From contig NZ_JBBHLB010000004.1 in NCBI RefSeq assembly GCF_037572415.1, forward strand, positions 186,001 through 250,000: 64,000 nucleotides of DNA, given 5' to 3'. Origin of the DNA: Flavonifractor porci. GTDB taxonomy: Bacteria > Bacillota > Clostridia > Oscillospirales > Oscillospiraceae. The notes beneath the pieces were generated by a model, which searched no databases, was not told where the DNA came from, and worked only from the letters and a program-made list of their open reading frames with translations. This document shows, in pieces, positions 32,022-40,706 of the stretch. The translations under genes and the position numbers were made by a program. Numbering within the stretch: position 1 is the stretch's first letter; every line of letters begins with the position of its first letter.

Positions 32022-32627
32022 ATGACCAATGCAGTTGTTGCCCGGAGACGGGCGGGGGCACGTGCCGTTACGGTAACGGCTATGTTTTCAGCCGTGGCCT
32101 TTGTGCTGATGTTCCTGGAGTTTTCCCTCCCCATCATCCCCAGCTTTGTGAAAATGGATGTGTCCGAACTGCCCGCCCTGCTGGCTGCTTTTGGCCTGGG
32201 GCCGGTGTACGGTGTGGTGGTATGCCTGGTGAAGAACCTGCTCCATCTGCTCATTACCACCACCGGCGGCGCGGGCGAGCTGTGTAACTTCCTGCTGGGA
32301 GCCTGCTTTGTATTCCCGGCAGGTCTGCTCTACCGGCTTTATAAGTCCCGCAAGACTGCTATCCTGGGGGCTCTGGTGGGCGCGATCATCATGGCCCTGC
32401 TGTCCATTCCTCTGAACTACTATATTACCTACCCCATTTACTCCAACTTTATGCCCATCGATACCATTATCGGGATGTATCAGGCCATCCGTCCCTCCAC
32501 CAACGGCCTGCTGGAGTGCCTTGTGGTGTTTAACGCCCCCTTCACCCTGCTAAAGGGCCTGCTGGACGCGGTGATCTGCTTTTTGATCTACAAGCCCCTG
32601 TCTCCCCTGATCCACGGAAAACGGTAA
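32022..32627 (+). CDS. ribU: Riboflavin transporter, ECF S-component
   Basis: 201 aa, six membrane segments, RibU family: AMFSAVAFVLMFLEFSLPIIPSFVKMDVSELPALLAAF, and LITTTGGAGELCNFLLG. It binds riboflavin and works with a shared energising module (EcfA, EcfA', EcfT) encoded elsewhere. The start at 32022 follows AGAGGAG. Control by the FMN riboswitch upstream confirms the substrate. Confidence 0.95.
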   Translation: MTNAVVARRRAGARAVTVTAMFSAVAFVLMFLEFSLPIIPSFVKMDVSELPALLAAFGLGPVYGVVVCLVKNLLHLLITTTGGAGELCNFLLGACFVFPAGLLYRLYKSRKTAILGALVGAIIMALLSIPLNYYITYPIYSNFMPIDTIIGMYQAIRPSTNGLLECLVVFNAPFTLLKGLLDAVICFLIYKPLSPLIHGKR

Positions 32628-32635
32628 ATGCAAAA

Positions 32636-32662
32636 ACGACCGCCGAGAGGCGGTCGTTTTTT
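32636..32662 (+). terminator. Rho-independent terminator of ribU
   Basis: 9-bp arms (32636-32644 and 32649-32657, loop GAGA), then a T6 run. Confidence 0.9.
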
Positions 32663-32671
32663 GTTGGGGAA

Positions 32672-33742
32672 TCAGGCCAGGGGGATGATCCAGTCCAGGT
32701 CCACCCACTGGCTTACCAGTCCCTCATCCATGTCGTCATAGGCGTAATAGATGCGCCCGATGCGCACAGCGGTGATGGGACCCGTGTCCTGCGTGAGTAG
32801 GATCTCCTGGGGGTATCCCGCCCCAGCCAGGCCGCCTGGACGGCGGAGGATACCTTGATGGCAGGTGCCGTCCGCCTCCATGAACTGGACCCCATAGATG
32901 TGCTCGGCCTGCAATTCCACCAGAGACTTCCACCACTCCTCAGCCTTGGCCATCGTGCCATATAGGGACAGGCGGCGGCCGTCCGCTGAGACCAGGGCAG
33001 TGATCTGGACCCCGTCCACGGTACGCTGTTCACAGATTGCCGCGATCTCCTCCGGAGGGGTCAGGGTCAGCTCCACCTCCCGGACCTGGTTCGTTAGATA
33101 GTCCTCCACCCGCAGGGTATAGCTGCCGTCCGGATTTGCCGTCTCATAGGTAAAGATGGCCTGGGCGTAGGTCTGATAGCCCTCCGGCAGATAGCGCCAA
33201 CCCAGATATTGATCCTCCTGCAGAGTGGAGAAGGAGATGCGCTTGCGGGTCAGGGCGGTATATTGTCCCGTAGAGTAGGAGCCATTGTCCGACAGACTGA
33301 GGAAGGGATTGCTGCCGGCCAGAGCCTGCCCATCCTGGCTGGCTTCCATCTTGACGTACAGATTTTGATAGGTGCTGCCGTTGAGACGCTCCTCCGAGCG
33401 GGAGACCACCTCCAGGGGAACAAAGAGGAAGCCGTCCCGGGCGTAGGCTCCGGAGATGAGATAGGTGCGGCCGCTGAGCTCAAATTCCAGCTCGCCATCC
33501 TGGATGCGGAGATCCGCCCCTGTTTCTGCCGCTCCCACCCCGGAGAAATAACGGATGAGGGTTTGTACCCCTGTGGCCAGAGCCTGATAGTTGGCCAGGC
33601 ACAGGATGAGGGCCAGACAGGCTGCCAGAGCCCCCAGCCGCCGCCAGGAGAGGGGATGAGCTGGTTTTGGGGCGAGGGCCTCCTCTGTCAGATCCATAAG
33701 GTCCTCCTCATCCAGCAGTTGATCCCAGTGATAGCGTTTCAT
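32672..33742 (-). CDS. Single-pass membrane protein, probable anti-sigma factor
   Basis: 356 aa with an acidic cytoplasmic N terminus (MKRYHWDQLLDEEDLMDLTEEAL), one transmembrane helix (about residues 35-55) and a large external part rich in strands. The ATG at 33742 overlaps the sigma gene by 4 bases (ATGA) after AAAGGAGG. The layout is that of an ECF sigma with its membrane anti-sigma; no ZAS zinc motif is present. What the external domain senses is not known. Confidence 0.75.
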   Translation of the reverse strand: MKRYHWDQLLDEEDLMDLTEEALAPKPAHPLSWRRLGALAACLALILCLANYQALATGVQTLIRYFSGVGAAETGADLRIQDGELEFELSGRTYLISGAYARDGFLFVPLEVVSRSEERLNGSTYQNLYVKMEASQDGQALAGSNPFLSLSDNGSYSTGQYTALTRKRISFSTLQEDQYLGWRYLPEGYQTYAQAIFTYETANPDGSYTLRVEDYLTNQVREVELTLTPPEEIAAICEQRTVDGVQITALVSADGRRLSLYGTMAKAEEWWKSLVELQAEHIYGVQFMEADGTCHQGILRRPGGLAGAGYPQEILLTQDTGPITAVRIGRIYYAYDDMDEGLVSQWVDLDWIIPLA

Positions 33743-34278
33743 GGTGCATCCTCCTTTCCGTCCCAGCCAAGCCCCTGTTGGGCCAGCAGGAGTTTCAGCT
33801 TCTTGCGCAGGCGGGCCACCCGGGCGTCCACGCCATTGGGAGACAGCCCCAACATTTTCCCAATTTCTGCGGAGGGCCATTGATAGAGGAAGCGCAGGGT
33901 AAAGAGTCTCCGCTCCTCCCGCCCAAGGGCCTCCAGAGCCCGACGGAGACCGTCCCGGAGGGCGGAGCGTTCCGCGTGGTCCTCCGCCCAAAGGATGCCT
34001 TCATGCGCTTCCAGAGGATCCTCCCGCCGGGCGGCCAGCCTGCGGCGGCGGTCTTTGGCCCGGCTGCGGACCAGCACACAGAGATAGGTCTTTTCGCTGC
34101 CCCGGGCCGGGTCCCACCTTTGGCTGCCGTCCACATAGGCCCATACAGCGTCCTGGACGCACTCCTCGGCCTCCTCCGGGTATCCGGGCAGCAGAGCGTC
34201 CGCCACCGTGCGCAGCAGCCTGCCGTACTGGTCCAGCACCCGCTGGGCCTCCCGGTCCCGGTTCATGGTGGTATCCAT
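33739..34278 (-). CDS. ECF-type RNA polymerase sigma factor
   Basis: 179 aa. Region 2 (LRTVADALLPGYPEEAEECVQDAVWAYVDGSQRWDP) and region 4 (ALGREERRLFTLRFLYQWPSAEIGKMLGLSPNGVDARVARLRKKL) are complete. Region 2 resembles sigma factors that pair with DUF-type membrane anti-sigmas in Clostridia. Start at 34278, after GGGGGGAAAGG. Translationally coupled to the next gene. Confidence 0.9.
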   Translation of the reverse strand: MDTTMNRDREAQRVLDQYGRLLRTVADALLPGYPEEAEECVQDAVWAYVDGSQRWDPARGSEKTYLCVLVRSRAKDRRRRLAARREDPLEAHEGILWAEDHAERSALRDGLRRALEALGREERRLFTLRFLYQWPSAEIGKMLGLSPNGVDARVARLRKKLKLLLAQQGLGWDGKEDAP

Positions 34279-34350
34279 GCCTTTCCCCCCTTTCACCCAA
34301 CAGTACGATGGAGCAGCGGAATATCTGACGATGTTCCCCTCCATTTTATC

Positions 34351-34390
34351 AAAAAAAGCCCCTGAACGGGGACAAAACCGTTCAGGGGCT
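34351..34390 (-). terminator. Rho-independent terminator of clpB
   Basis: Arms 34357-34369 and 34378-34390 pair over 13 bp; on the minus strand a T7 run follows (34357-34351). Confidence 0.9.
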
Positions 34391-34408
34391 GGTGGGAGTT
34401 GGAAAGGA

Positions 34409-37042
34409 TCAGGCCTGGTCCATTACCTGGCCGGAGAGAATGCTTTTGGCCTCCACAGTCAGTTCGCCGCCCACACAGTCCACGGTGAGTGTATCGCCGG
34501 GTTCCACCTGGTCGGCGATGATCTTCCGGCTGATGAGAGTCTCCACCCCGTGCTGCACGAAGCGGCGCAGGGGACGGGCGCCGAAGGCGGGATCGTAGGC
34601 GCTGTCGATGATGAAGTGCTTGGCAGAGTCGGTGAGGACCACTTTCAGCTGCTTCTCCTCCAAACGGCGGTTGAGCTCGCCCACCAGCAGGTCGATGATG
34701 TGGGTGATGTTGTCCTTGGTGAGGGGCTTGTAGAACACGATCTCATCCAGACGGTTGAGGAACTCGGGCCGGAAGGAGTGGCGCAGCAGCTCCTGCACGG
34801 CACTCTTGGCCTCCTCGGTGATCTCGCCATTGGCGTCAATGCCGTCCAGCAGATACTGGGAGCCCAGGTTGGAGGTCAGGATGATGATGGTGTTCTTGAA
34901 GTCCACCGTACGGCCCTGGCTGTCGGTGATACGGCCGTCGTCCAGCACCTGGAGCAGGATGTTGAACACGTCGGGATGGGCCTTCTCCACCTCGTCAAAG
35001 AGGACCACGGAGTAGGGATGGCGGCGGACGGCCTCGGTGAGCTGACCGCCCTCCTCATAGCCCACATATCCCGGAGGGGCGCCGATGAGACGGGATACGG
35101 AGAATTTCTCCATATATTCGCTCATGTCGATACGCACCATATTCTTCTCAGAGTCAAACAGGGCCTCGGCCAGAGTCTTGGCCAGTTCGGTCTTACCCAC
35201 GCCGGTGGGGCCAAGGAACAGGAAGGAGCCGATGGGTCGGTTGGGGTCGGCGATGCCGGCCCGGCTGCGCAGGATAGCCTCGCTGACCAGTCGCACGGCC
35301 TCATCCTGACCAACCACCCGCTGGTGGAGAATATCCTCCAGATGGAGCAGCTTCTCGCGCTCACTCTCCATCAGCTTGGCAACGGGGATGCCGGTCCAGC
35401 GCTCGATGATGCGGGCGATCTCCTCCTCGGTGACCTTATCCCGCAGCAGGGAACGGGCCTTGCTCTCGTTGGCAATGGCCTCCTCGGCCTCCAGCTGCTT
35501 GCGCAGCTCGGGGATGCGGCCGTACTGCAGTTCGGCGGCGCGGTTCAGGTCGTACTGCCGCTGGGCCTTCTCCAGTTCGGCGTTGGCGGTCTCCAGATCC
35601 TCACGCAGCTTCTGAACCTTGCCGATGGCATTCTTCTCGTTCTCCCACTGGGCCTTCTTGGCGTTGAACTCATCCCGCATCTCGGCCAGTTCCTTCTGGA
35701 TCTCGGCCAGGTGCTCGCGGGACAGGGCGTCGTCTTCCTTCTTCAGGGCGGCCTCCTCAATCTCGTGCTGGATGATCTTACGCTGGATGATGTCCAGCTC
35801 GGTGGGCATGGAGTCGATCTCGGTGCGGATCATGGCGCAGGCCTCGTCGATCAAATCGATGGCCTTGTCGGGCAGGAACCGGTCGGTGATATAGCGGTCG
35901 GACAGGGTGGCGGCGGCGATGATGGCGCCGTCCTGGATCTTTACGCCGTGGAACACCTCATAGCGCTCCTTCAGGCCGCGGAGGATGGCAATGGTGTCCT
36001 CCACCGTGGGCTCGTTGACCATGACAGGCTGGAACCGCCGCTCCAGGGCGGCGTCCTTCTCGATATACTGGCGGTACTCGTTGAGGGTGGTGGCGCCGAT
36101 GCAGTGGAGCTCGCCCCGGGAAAGCATGGGCTTGAGCAGGTTGCCGGCGTCCATGGCGCCCTCGGTCTTGCCGGCGCCCACAATGGTGTGTAGCTCATCG
36201 ATAAAGAGGATGATACGGCCCTCGGACTTCTTCACCTCGTTGAGGACGGCCTTCAGCCGCTCCTCAAACTCGCCCCGGTACTTGGCGCCCGCAATGAGGG
36301 AGCCCATGTCCAGAGCGAAGATGGTCTTGTCTTTCAGGGAGCCGGGCACATCGCCTTTGACGATCCGCTGGGCCAGACCCTCGGCAATAGCGGTCTTGCC
36401 CACGCCGGGTTCGCCGATGAGGACGGGGTTGTTCTTGCTCTTGCGGCTCAGGATGCGGATCACGTTGCGGATCTCGTCGTCACGGCCGATGACCGGGTCC
36501 AGCTTGTTCTGCCGGGCCCGTTCCACCAGGTCGGAGCCATACTTCTTCAGGGCGTTGTAGGTGTCCTCGGGATTGTCAGAGGTGACTCGCTGATTGCCCC
36601 GGACAGCGGTCAGGGCCTGGAGCACCCCTTCCTTGGTGACGTGATAGGTACGGAAGAGTTCCTTCAGCTCCCGGTTGGCGGTGTCGATCAGGGAGAGCAG
36701 CAGGTGCTCCACCGAGACGTATTCGTCCTTCATGGAGGAGGCGATGGACTCGGCGGTGTTCAGGCATTTGTCCACGTCCTGGGCCACATAGATCTTACCC
36801 TGCTCACGACCGGAGCCGGAGACACGGGGCAGTTTCTCAACCTCGGCCTTGGTGGCGGCGGTGAAGGAGGGAACGGTGAGGCCCATGTTCCCCAGCAGCT
36901 GGGGGATCAGGCCGGACTCATCGCTGAGCAGCGCCAGCAGCAGGTGAGGCTGCTCGATCTGCTGGTTGCCATATTCGGTGGCCAGACTCTGGGCGGTCTG
37001 GACGGCCTCCAGAGATTTCTGGGTGTATTTCTGTGCATTCAT
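34409..37042 (-). CDS. clpB: ATP-dependent disaggregase ClpB
   Basis: 877 aa, full length. The N domain (residues 1-150) is followed by AAA-1 with Walker A GEPGVGKT, a long coiled-coil middle domain (about 400-520) that distinguishes ClpB from ClpA/ClpC, and AAA-2 with GPTGVGKT. No ClpP-binding loop (IGF/IGL) is seen. It rescues aggregated proteins with DnaK. The start is at the ATG at 37042 after AAAGGAG; six extra codons upstream are not needed. A CIRCE operator lies 88 bases upstream, placing it in the HrcA regulon. Confidence 0.98.
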   Translation of the reverse strand: MNAQKYTQKSLEAVQTAQSLATEYGNQQIEQPHLLLALLSDESGLIPQLLGNMGLTVPSFTAATKAEVEKLPRVSGSGREQGKIYVAQDVDKCLNTAESIASSMKDEYVSVEHLLLSLIDTANRELKELFRTYHVTKEGVLQALTAVRGNQRVTSDNPEDTYNALKKYGSDLVERARQNKLDPVIGRDDEIRNVIRILSRKSKNNPVLIGEPGVGKTAIAEGLAQRIVKGDVPGSLKDKTIFALDMGSLIAGAKYRGEFEERLKAVLNEVKKSEGRIILFIDELHTIVGAGKTEGAMDAGNLLKPMLSRGELHCIGATTLNEYRQYIEKDAALERRFQPVMVNEPTVEDTIAILRGLKERYEVFHGVKIQDGAIIAAATLSDRYITDRFLPDKAIDLIDEACAMIRTEIDSMPTELDIIQRKIIQHEIEEAALKKEDDALSREHLAEIQKELAEMRDEFNAKKAQWENEKNAIGKVQKLREDLETANAELEKAQRQYDLNRAAELQYGRIPELRKQLEAEEAIANESKARSLLRDKVTEEEIARIIERWTGIPVAKLMESEREKLLHLEDILHQRVVGQDEAVRLVSEAILRSRAGIADPNRPIGSFLFLGPTGVGKTELAKTLAEALFDSEKNMVRIDMSEYMEKFSVSRLIGAPPGYVGYEEGGQLTEAVRRHPYSVVLFDEVEKAHPDVFNILLQVLDDGRITDSQGRTVDFKNTIIILTSNLGSQYLLDGIDANGEITEEAKSAVQELLRHSFRPEFLNRLDEIVFYKPLTKDNITHIIDLLVGELNRRLEEKQLKVVLTDSAKHFIIDSAYDPAFGARPLRRFVQHGVETLISRKIIADQVEPGDTLTVDCVGGELTVEAKSILSGQVMDQA

Positions 37043-37129
37043 AAAAAACACTCCTTTCAAGGGGAAGCTTTTTGTTTGTCCTCAGTATAGTCCCCCGCAA
37101 GTTAAAAATCATGAACGGAATGTGAATTT

Positions 37130-37156
37130 TTAGCACTCGTGTATAGAGAGTGCTAA
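37130..37156 (-). promoter_or_regulatory. CIRCE element (HrcA operator) of clpB
   Basis: TTAGCACTC (37130-37138), exactly 9 bases, GAGTGCTAA (37148-37156): a perfect consensus CIRCE. It sits in the leader region of clpB, pointing to repression by HrcA and heat induction. HrcA is not in the window. Confidence 0.97.
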
Positions 37157-37250
37157 AACCTTCGGCGGGGGAGTGATTTGACAGGATAGCCCCTTTACGA
37201 GAGCAGAAAAAAGAGGTATAATGCCGTGGACTGTCTGAAGGAGGAGCGAG

Positions 37251-38621
37251 ATGAAACGGACCAACGATTTGGGGAATGATCCGGTTTTTCGCCTGGTCTG
37301 TAAACTGGCCATTCCCACCATGCTGGCCCAGCTGGTCAGTGTACTCTATAGCATCGTAGACCGCATTTACATCGGAAATATCCCGCAGATCGGGGATCTG
37401 GCTCTGGCAGGAGTGGGTGTGTGCGGACCTATCGTCACCCTGCTCAGTTCCTTTGCCTCCTTGGTGGGGTTGGGCGGCTCGCCCATCCTGGCCATGCGGA
37501 TGGGGGAGGGGAACCGGAAGGAGGCCAGCCGGGTGCTGTCCAACAGCTTCTTCATGCTGTTGGTGCTGTCGGTGGGGCTGACGGGGCTGTTCCTGCTGCT
37601 CAAGGGGCAGCTGCTCCAGTGGTTTGGCGCCAGTCCGGCCACCTTTGGCTACGCCGATACCTATCTGACCATCTACACCGCCGGCACCTTCTTTGCCCTG
37701 ATGGCTACCGGCATGAACAGCTTTCTCATTGCTCAGGGCTTTTCAGGATTGGGTATGGCCACAGTCATGCTGGGGGCGGTGCTCAACATTGTGCTGGACC
37801 CTATTTTTATCTTTGTTTTAAAGTTGGATGTGGCGGGCGCGGCGCTGGCTACGGTGATCTCCCAGATGGCCTCCTGCGCCTTCGTGCTTTGCTCTCTGCT
37901 GCGGAAGAAGATGCCGGTGCCCCTGCGATGGGGCGGCTTTGACCGGAAGATCATGATGCGGATCGTCACATTTGGCTTGTCCCCCTTCCTGATCATTGCC
38001 ACCGACAGTGTGCTGCTTATCGTCCTCAACACGGTGCTCCAGCACTATGGTGGGCCGGAGTTGGGCGATAAGCTGGTGGTCTGCGCCACCATTGTGCAGA
38101 GCTACCTGCTTCTCATCACCATGCCCATGGGTGGCCTGACTCTGGGCACCCAGCCGGTGATCAGCTTTAACTACGGCGCAGGCAACGCCGCCCGGATCAA
38201 GCGGGCCATGAAATCCATCGTGGGACTGTGCCTGGCCTTCTGCGGCCTGATGACGGTGGTGACCTACACACTGTCTCCGGTGTTTGTTCGGCTCTTTACC
38301 CAGAATCCGGAGCTGATTGACCGCTCGGTGGGCTATATCAAGGTATTTACCGCCATGATCCTGCCTCTGGCCATCCAGTATCCCCTGGTAGACGAGACCA
38401 CCGCCCTGGGCCATGTGCGGCTGGCGCTGTTCTGCTCTTTATTCCGCAAGACGGTTTTTTTGGCTTGTCTGCTGCTGCTGCCCGCCCTGGTGTCGGCGGA
38501 GGCCACCTTCCTGTCCGAGCCTATTGCCGATGCAGTGGCCGCCACCGTCACCAGCATTCTGTTTCTTCGCTTCTTTCCGCGTATTCTGGCCGAGCGAAGC
38601 GGGACGCCTGCCCCACAATAA
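37251..38621 (+). CDS. MATE-family efflux transporter
   Basis: 456 aa, twelve hydrophobic segments. The N terminus (GNDPVFRLVCKLAIPTMLAQLVSVLYSIVDRIYIGNIP) and the GLGGSPILAMRMGEG motif are typical. It shares the same branch pattern as the MATE gene at 18449 (VDRxYLG/IG with P following), so these two are related. Start after GGAGGAGCGAG. It is divergent from clpB with no visible functional link. Substrate unknown. Confidence 0.92.
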   Translation: MKRTNDLGNDPVFRLVCKLAIPTMLAQLVSVLYSIVDRIYIGNIPQIGDLALAGVGVCGPIVTLLSSFASLVGLGGSPILAMRMGEGNRKEASRVLSNSFFMLLVLSVGLTGLFLLLKGQLLQWFGASPATFGYADTYLTIYTAGTFFALMATGMNSFLIAQGFSGLGMATVMLGAVLNIVLDPIFIFVLKLDVAGAALATVISQMASCAFVLCSLLRKKMPVPLRWGGFDRKIMMRIVTFGLSPFLIIATDSVLLIVLNTVLQHYGGPELGDKLVVCATIVQSYLLLITMPMGGLTLGTQPVISFNYGAGNAARIKRAMKSIVGLCLAFCGLMTVVTYTLSPVFVRLFTQNPELIDRSVGYIKVFTAMILPLAIQYPLVDETTALGHVRLALFCSLFRKTVFLACLLLLPALVSAEATFLSEPIADAVAATVTSILFLRFFPRILAERSGTPAPQ

Positions 38622-38622
38622 A

Positions 38623-38664
38623 AAAGAAGTCCGCCGCGAAGGTTCCTTCGCGGCGGACTTCTTT
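38623..38664. terminator. Bidirectional terminator
   Basis: 18-bp arms 38623-38640 and 38647-38664, perfect and flanked by A and T runs, between the convergent MATE and hotdog genes. Confidence 0.92.
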
Positions 38665-38678
38665 CATGTAAGCGGGAA

Positions 38679-39080
38679 TCAATGCTCCTTGCGCTGGCAC
38701 TTCTTGGGGGTCACGCAGGTACCCTCGGCAACGGCCACAACAATGGGCTCCTCCAGGAAATCAGCGGCAGAATCGCTGATGTCGGGGCGGGGGACGGCCA
38801 CCTTGCGGGCCTCAAACTTCATCTTGCGGGAGGTATTGCCGATGTGAGTGATCTCACCATAGGCCTCGATGAAGTCGCCGGCGTACACAGGCGCCTTGAA
38901 CTCAATGTTGTTGTAAGCGCAGAACAGGCCCTCGTCGCCATCGCACTGAATCAGCAGCTCGGTGGCTACGTCGCCAAACAGATGCACCATATGAGCGCCA
39001 TCCACCAAGTTTCCGCCGTAGTGGGCGTCCTTTGCAGACATCCGCAGACGGATCATCGAGGTGTACTTCTTCTCTTCCAT
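38679..39080 (-). CDS. kal: Hotdog-fold protein, 3-aminobutyryl-CoA ammonia-lyase-like
   Basis: 133 aa. The N-terminal segment (SMIRLRMSAKDAHYGGNLVDGAHMVHLFGDVATEL) and DGDEGLFCAYNNIEFKAPVYAGDFIEAYGEI are the pattern of Kal, which removes ammonia from 3-aminobutyryl-CoA to give crotonyl-CoA in lysine fermentation. The C terminus is shorter and ends in a charged CQRKEH tail. No lysine-fermentation neighbour (kamA, kamD/E, kdd, kce) is present; the gene stands alone with its own strong promoter and an AAGGAG site. A general acyl-CoA thioesterase or dehydratase of the same fold remains possible. Confidence 0.78.
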   Translation of the reverse strand: MEEKKYTSMIRLRMSAKDAHYGGNLVDGAHMVHLFGDVATELLIQCDGDEGLFCAYNNIEFKAPVYAGDFIEAYGEITHIGNTSRKMKFEARKVAVPRPDISDSAADFLEEPIVVAVAEGTCVTPKKCQRKEH

Positions 39081-39142
39081 GTCGATTCCACTCCTTATTG
39101 ATATTTGTAAAAAGAGAACAAAAGGGACAGAATACTAAAGAT

Positions 39143-39171
39143 ATTGTACGTCTCTTTATGAGTCTTGTCAA
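39143..39171 (-). promoter_or_regulatory. Promoter of the Kal-like gene
   Basis: Minus-strand TTGACA (39171-39166), 17 bp, TACAAT (39148-39143). Confidence 0.8.
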
Positions 39172-39227
39172 CAGCGGAAATTTGTGGTACAATTTATTCT
39201 TTTACTTTAGCGGATGAAAGAAGAGGG

Positions 39228-40598
39228 TCAATTCCGCAGCAAAGCTTCGCCGGCAATATAGATATTGCCGGCGCCAACGGTGAGGATCAAATCACCGGGC
39301 TGGGCCAACTCCTTCAGTTTGGCGGCCACATCCTCCAGAGTGGGGCAGCAGATGCTGCCGGGGATCTGGTCGGCCAGATCCCGAGAGGAGATGCCGACCT
39401 CATTGGTTTCCCGGGCGGCATAGATCTCCGCCAGCAGGGTGATGTCGGGCTGGCGTAACACTTTGATGAAATCGTCGAACAGGGCCTTGGTGCGGGTATA
39501 GGTATGGGGCTGGAAGGCACAGATGATCCGCTCATATCCCAGAGTGCGGGCGGCGGCCAGCAGAGCCTGGAGCTCGCCGGGATGGTGGGCGTAGTCGTCA
39601 TAGACCTCGGCGCCGTTGTAGGTACCCTTATGCTCAAAACGGCGGCCGGCGCCACGAAAAGCGCCCAGTCCCTCGCTGACGGCTTTGGGAGAGACCGCCA
39701 GGGAGATGGCGGCCGCCGCTGCAGCCAGAGCGTTTTTCACGTTGTGCTCGCCGGGGACCCGCAGGCCTACCCGGGTAAAGAACTCACCCCGATAGATGAT
39801 GTCAAAGGCAGGCAGGCCCCGGTTCCAGGTTAGATTGGCGGCGTGGACGTCGCCGTCCTCCAGACCGAAGGTGAGGACGGGGCGGGTCTCGCCTTCCAAG
39901 GTGTGCATGGTGTTGGCGTCGTCGGCGTTGGCCACGATCACACCGTTTTCCGGTACCCGGTCGGCAAAGGCCCGGAAGGAGTGCTCCACGTCGTCCAGGT
40001 CCTTGAAGAAGTCCAGGTGATCCGCCTCAATGTTGAGGATGACGGCCACAGTGGGGAAGAAGGACAGGAAGGAATTGCAGTACTCGCAGCTCTCCAGAAT
40101 GATGGTGTCTCCGTGGCCCACCCGATAGCCGGAGCCAAGCAGGGGCAGAGTGCCGCCGATCATAACGGTGGGGTCCATTTGGGCAGCCATGATGATGTGG
40201 GTGCACATAGAAGTGGTGGTGGTCTTACCATGGGTGCCCGAGATACACAGGGCATTTTTATAGCCCCGCATAATGGAGCCCCAGGCCTGAGCACGCTCAA
40301 AAACAGGGATGTTCAGCGCATGGGCCTCCACAATCTCCGGGTTATCATCATGAACGGCGGCGGTGCGGATGATCAGGTCGGCGTCCTGTACATTTTCAGC
40401 TCTGTGGCCGATGGCCACAGAAATGCCCAGGGAGCGCAGATGCTCCACCGTGGCACTGTCATTCATATCCGAGCCGGTGATCTCTACGCCCATTTTGTGG
40501 AGCACCTCGGCCAGAGGAGACATGGAAACGCCGCCAATGCCAATGAGATGGGCTTTATGGCCTGGCGTCAGATAGTCGTGAATGTTGGGATTGGTCAT
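39228..40598 (-). CDS. murC: UDP-N-acetylmuramate-L-alanine ligase
   Basis: Adds L-alanine to UDP-MurNAc, the first peptide step in wall synthesis. 456 aa with the Mur ligase pattern: HLIGIGGVSMSPLAEVL and SDMNDS in the nucleotide-binding first domain, SGTHGKTTTTSM in the ATP-binding central domain, NIEADHLDFF, and HPGELQA in the C-terminal domain. The AAAAGGGTG site and a TATAAT promoter precede it. It is alone rather than in a dcw cluster. Confidence 0.96.
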   Translation of the reverse strand: MTNPNIHDYLTPGHKAHLIGIGGVSMSPLAEVLHKMGVEITGSDMNDSATVEHLRSLGISVAIGHRAENVQDADLIIRTAAVHDDNPEIVEAHALNIPVFERAQAWGSIMRGYKNALCISGTHGKTTTTSMCTHIIMAAQMDPTVMIGGTLPLLGSGYRVGHGDTIILESCEYCNSFLSFFPTVAVILNIEADHLDFFKDLDDVEHSFRAFADRVPENGVIVANADDANTMHTLEGETRPVLTFGLEDGDVHAANLTWNRGLPAFDIIYRGEFFTRVGLRVPGEHNVKNALAAAAAAISLAVSPKAVSEGLGAFRGAGRRFEHKGTYNGAEVYDDYAHHPGELQALLAAARTLGYERIICAFQPHTYTRTKALFDDFIKVLRQPDITLLAEIYAARETNEVGISSRDLADQIPGSICCPTLEDVAAKLKELAQPGDLILTVGAGNIYIAGEALLRN

Positions 40599-40650
40599 GG
40601 GGTTTACACACCCTTTTCTACAGATTATAATGATAAAAGTTCAACACTAT

Positions 40651-40678
40651 ATTATAATCCATTATAGGTAAATAGCAA
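40651..40678 (-). promoter_or_regulatory. Promoter of murC
   Basis: Minus-strand TTGCTA (40678-40673), 16 bp, TATAAT (40656-40651), about 50 bases before the start codon. Confidence 0.7.
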
Positions 40679-40706
40679 GCTAAACATACCGGGGGAGGTG
40701 GAGAAA

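Noticed and set aside
34208..36193. Long open frame opposite clpB
   Set aside because: Antisense shadow of clpB; low-complexity Leu/Gly sequence, no start signals.
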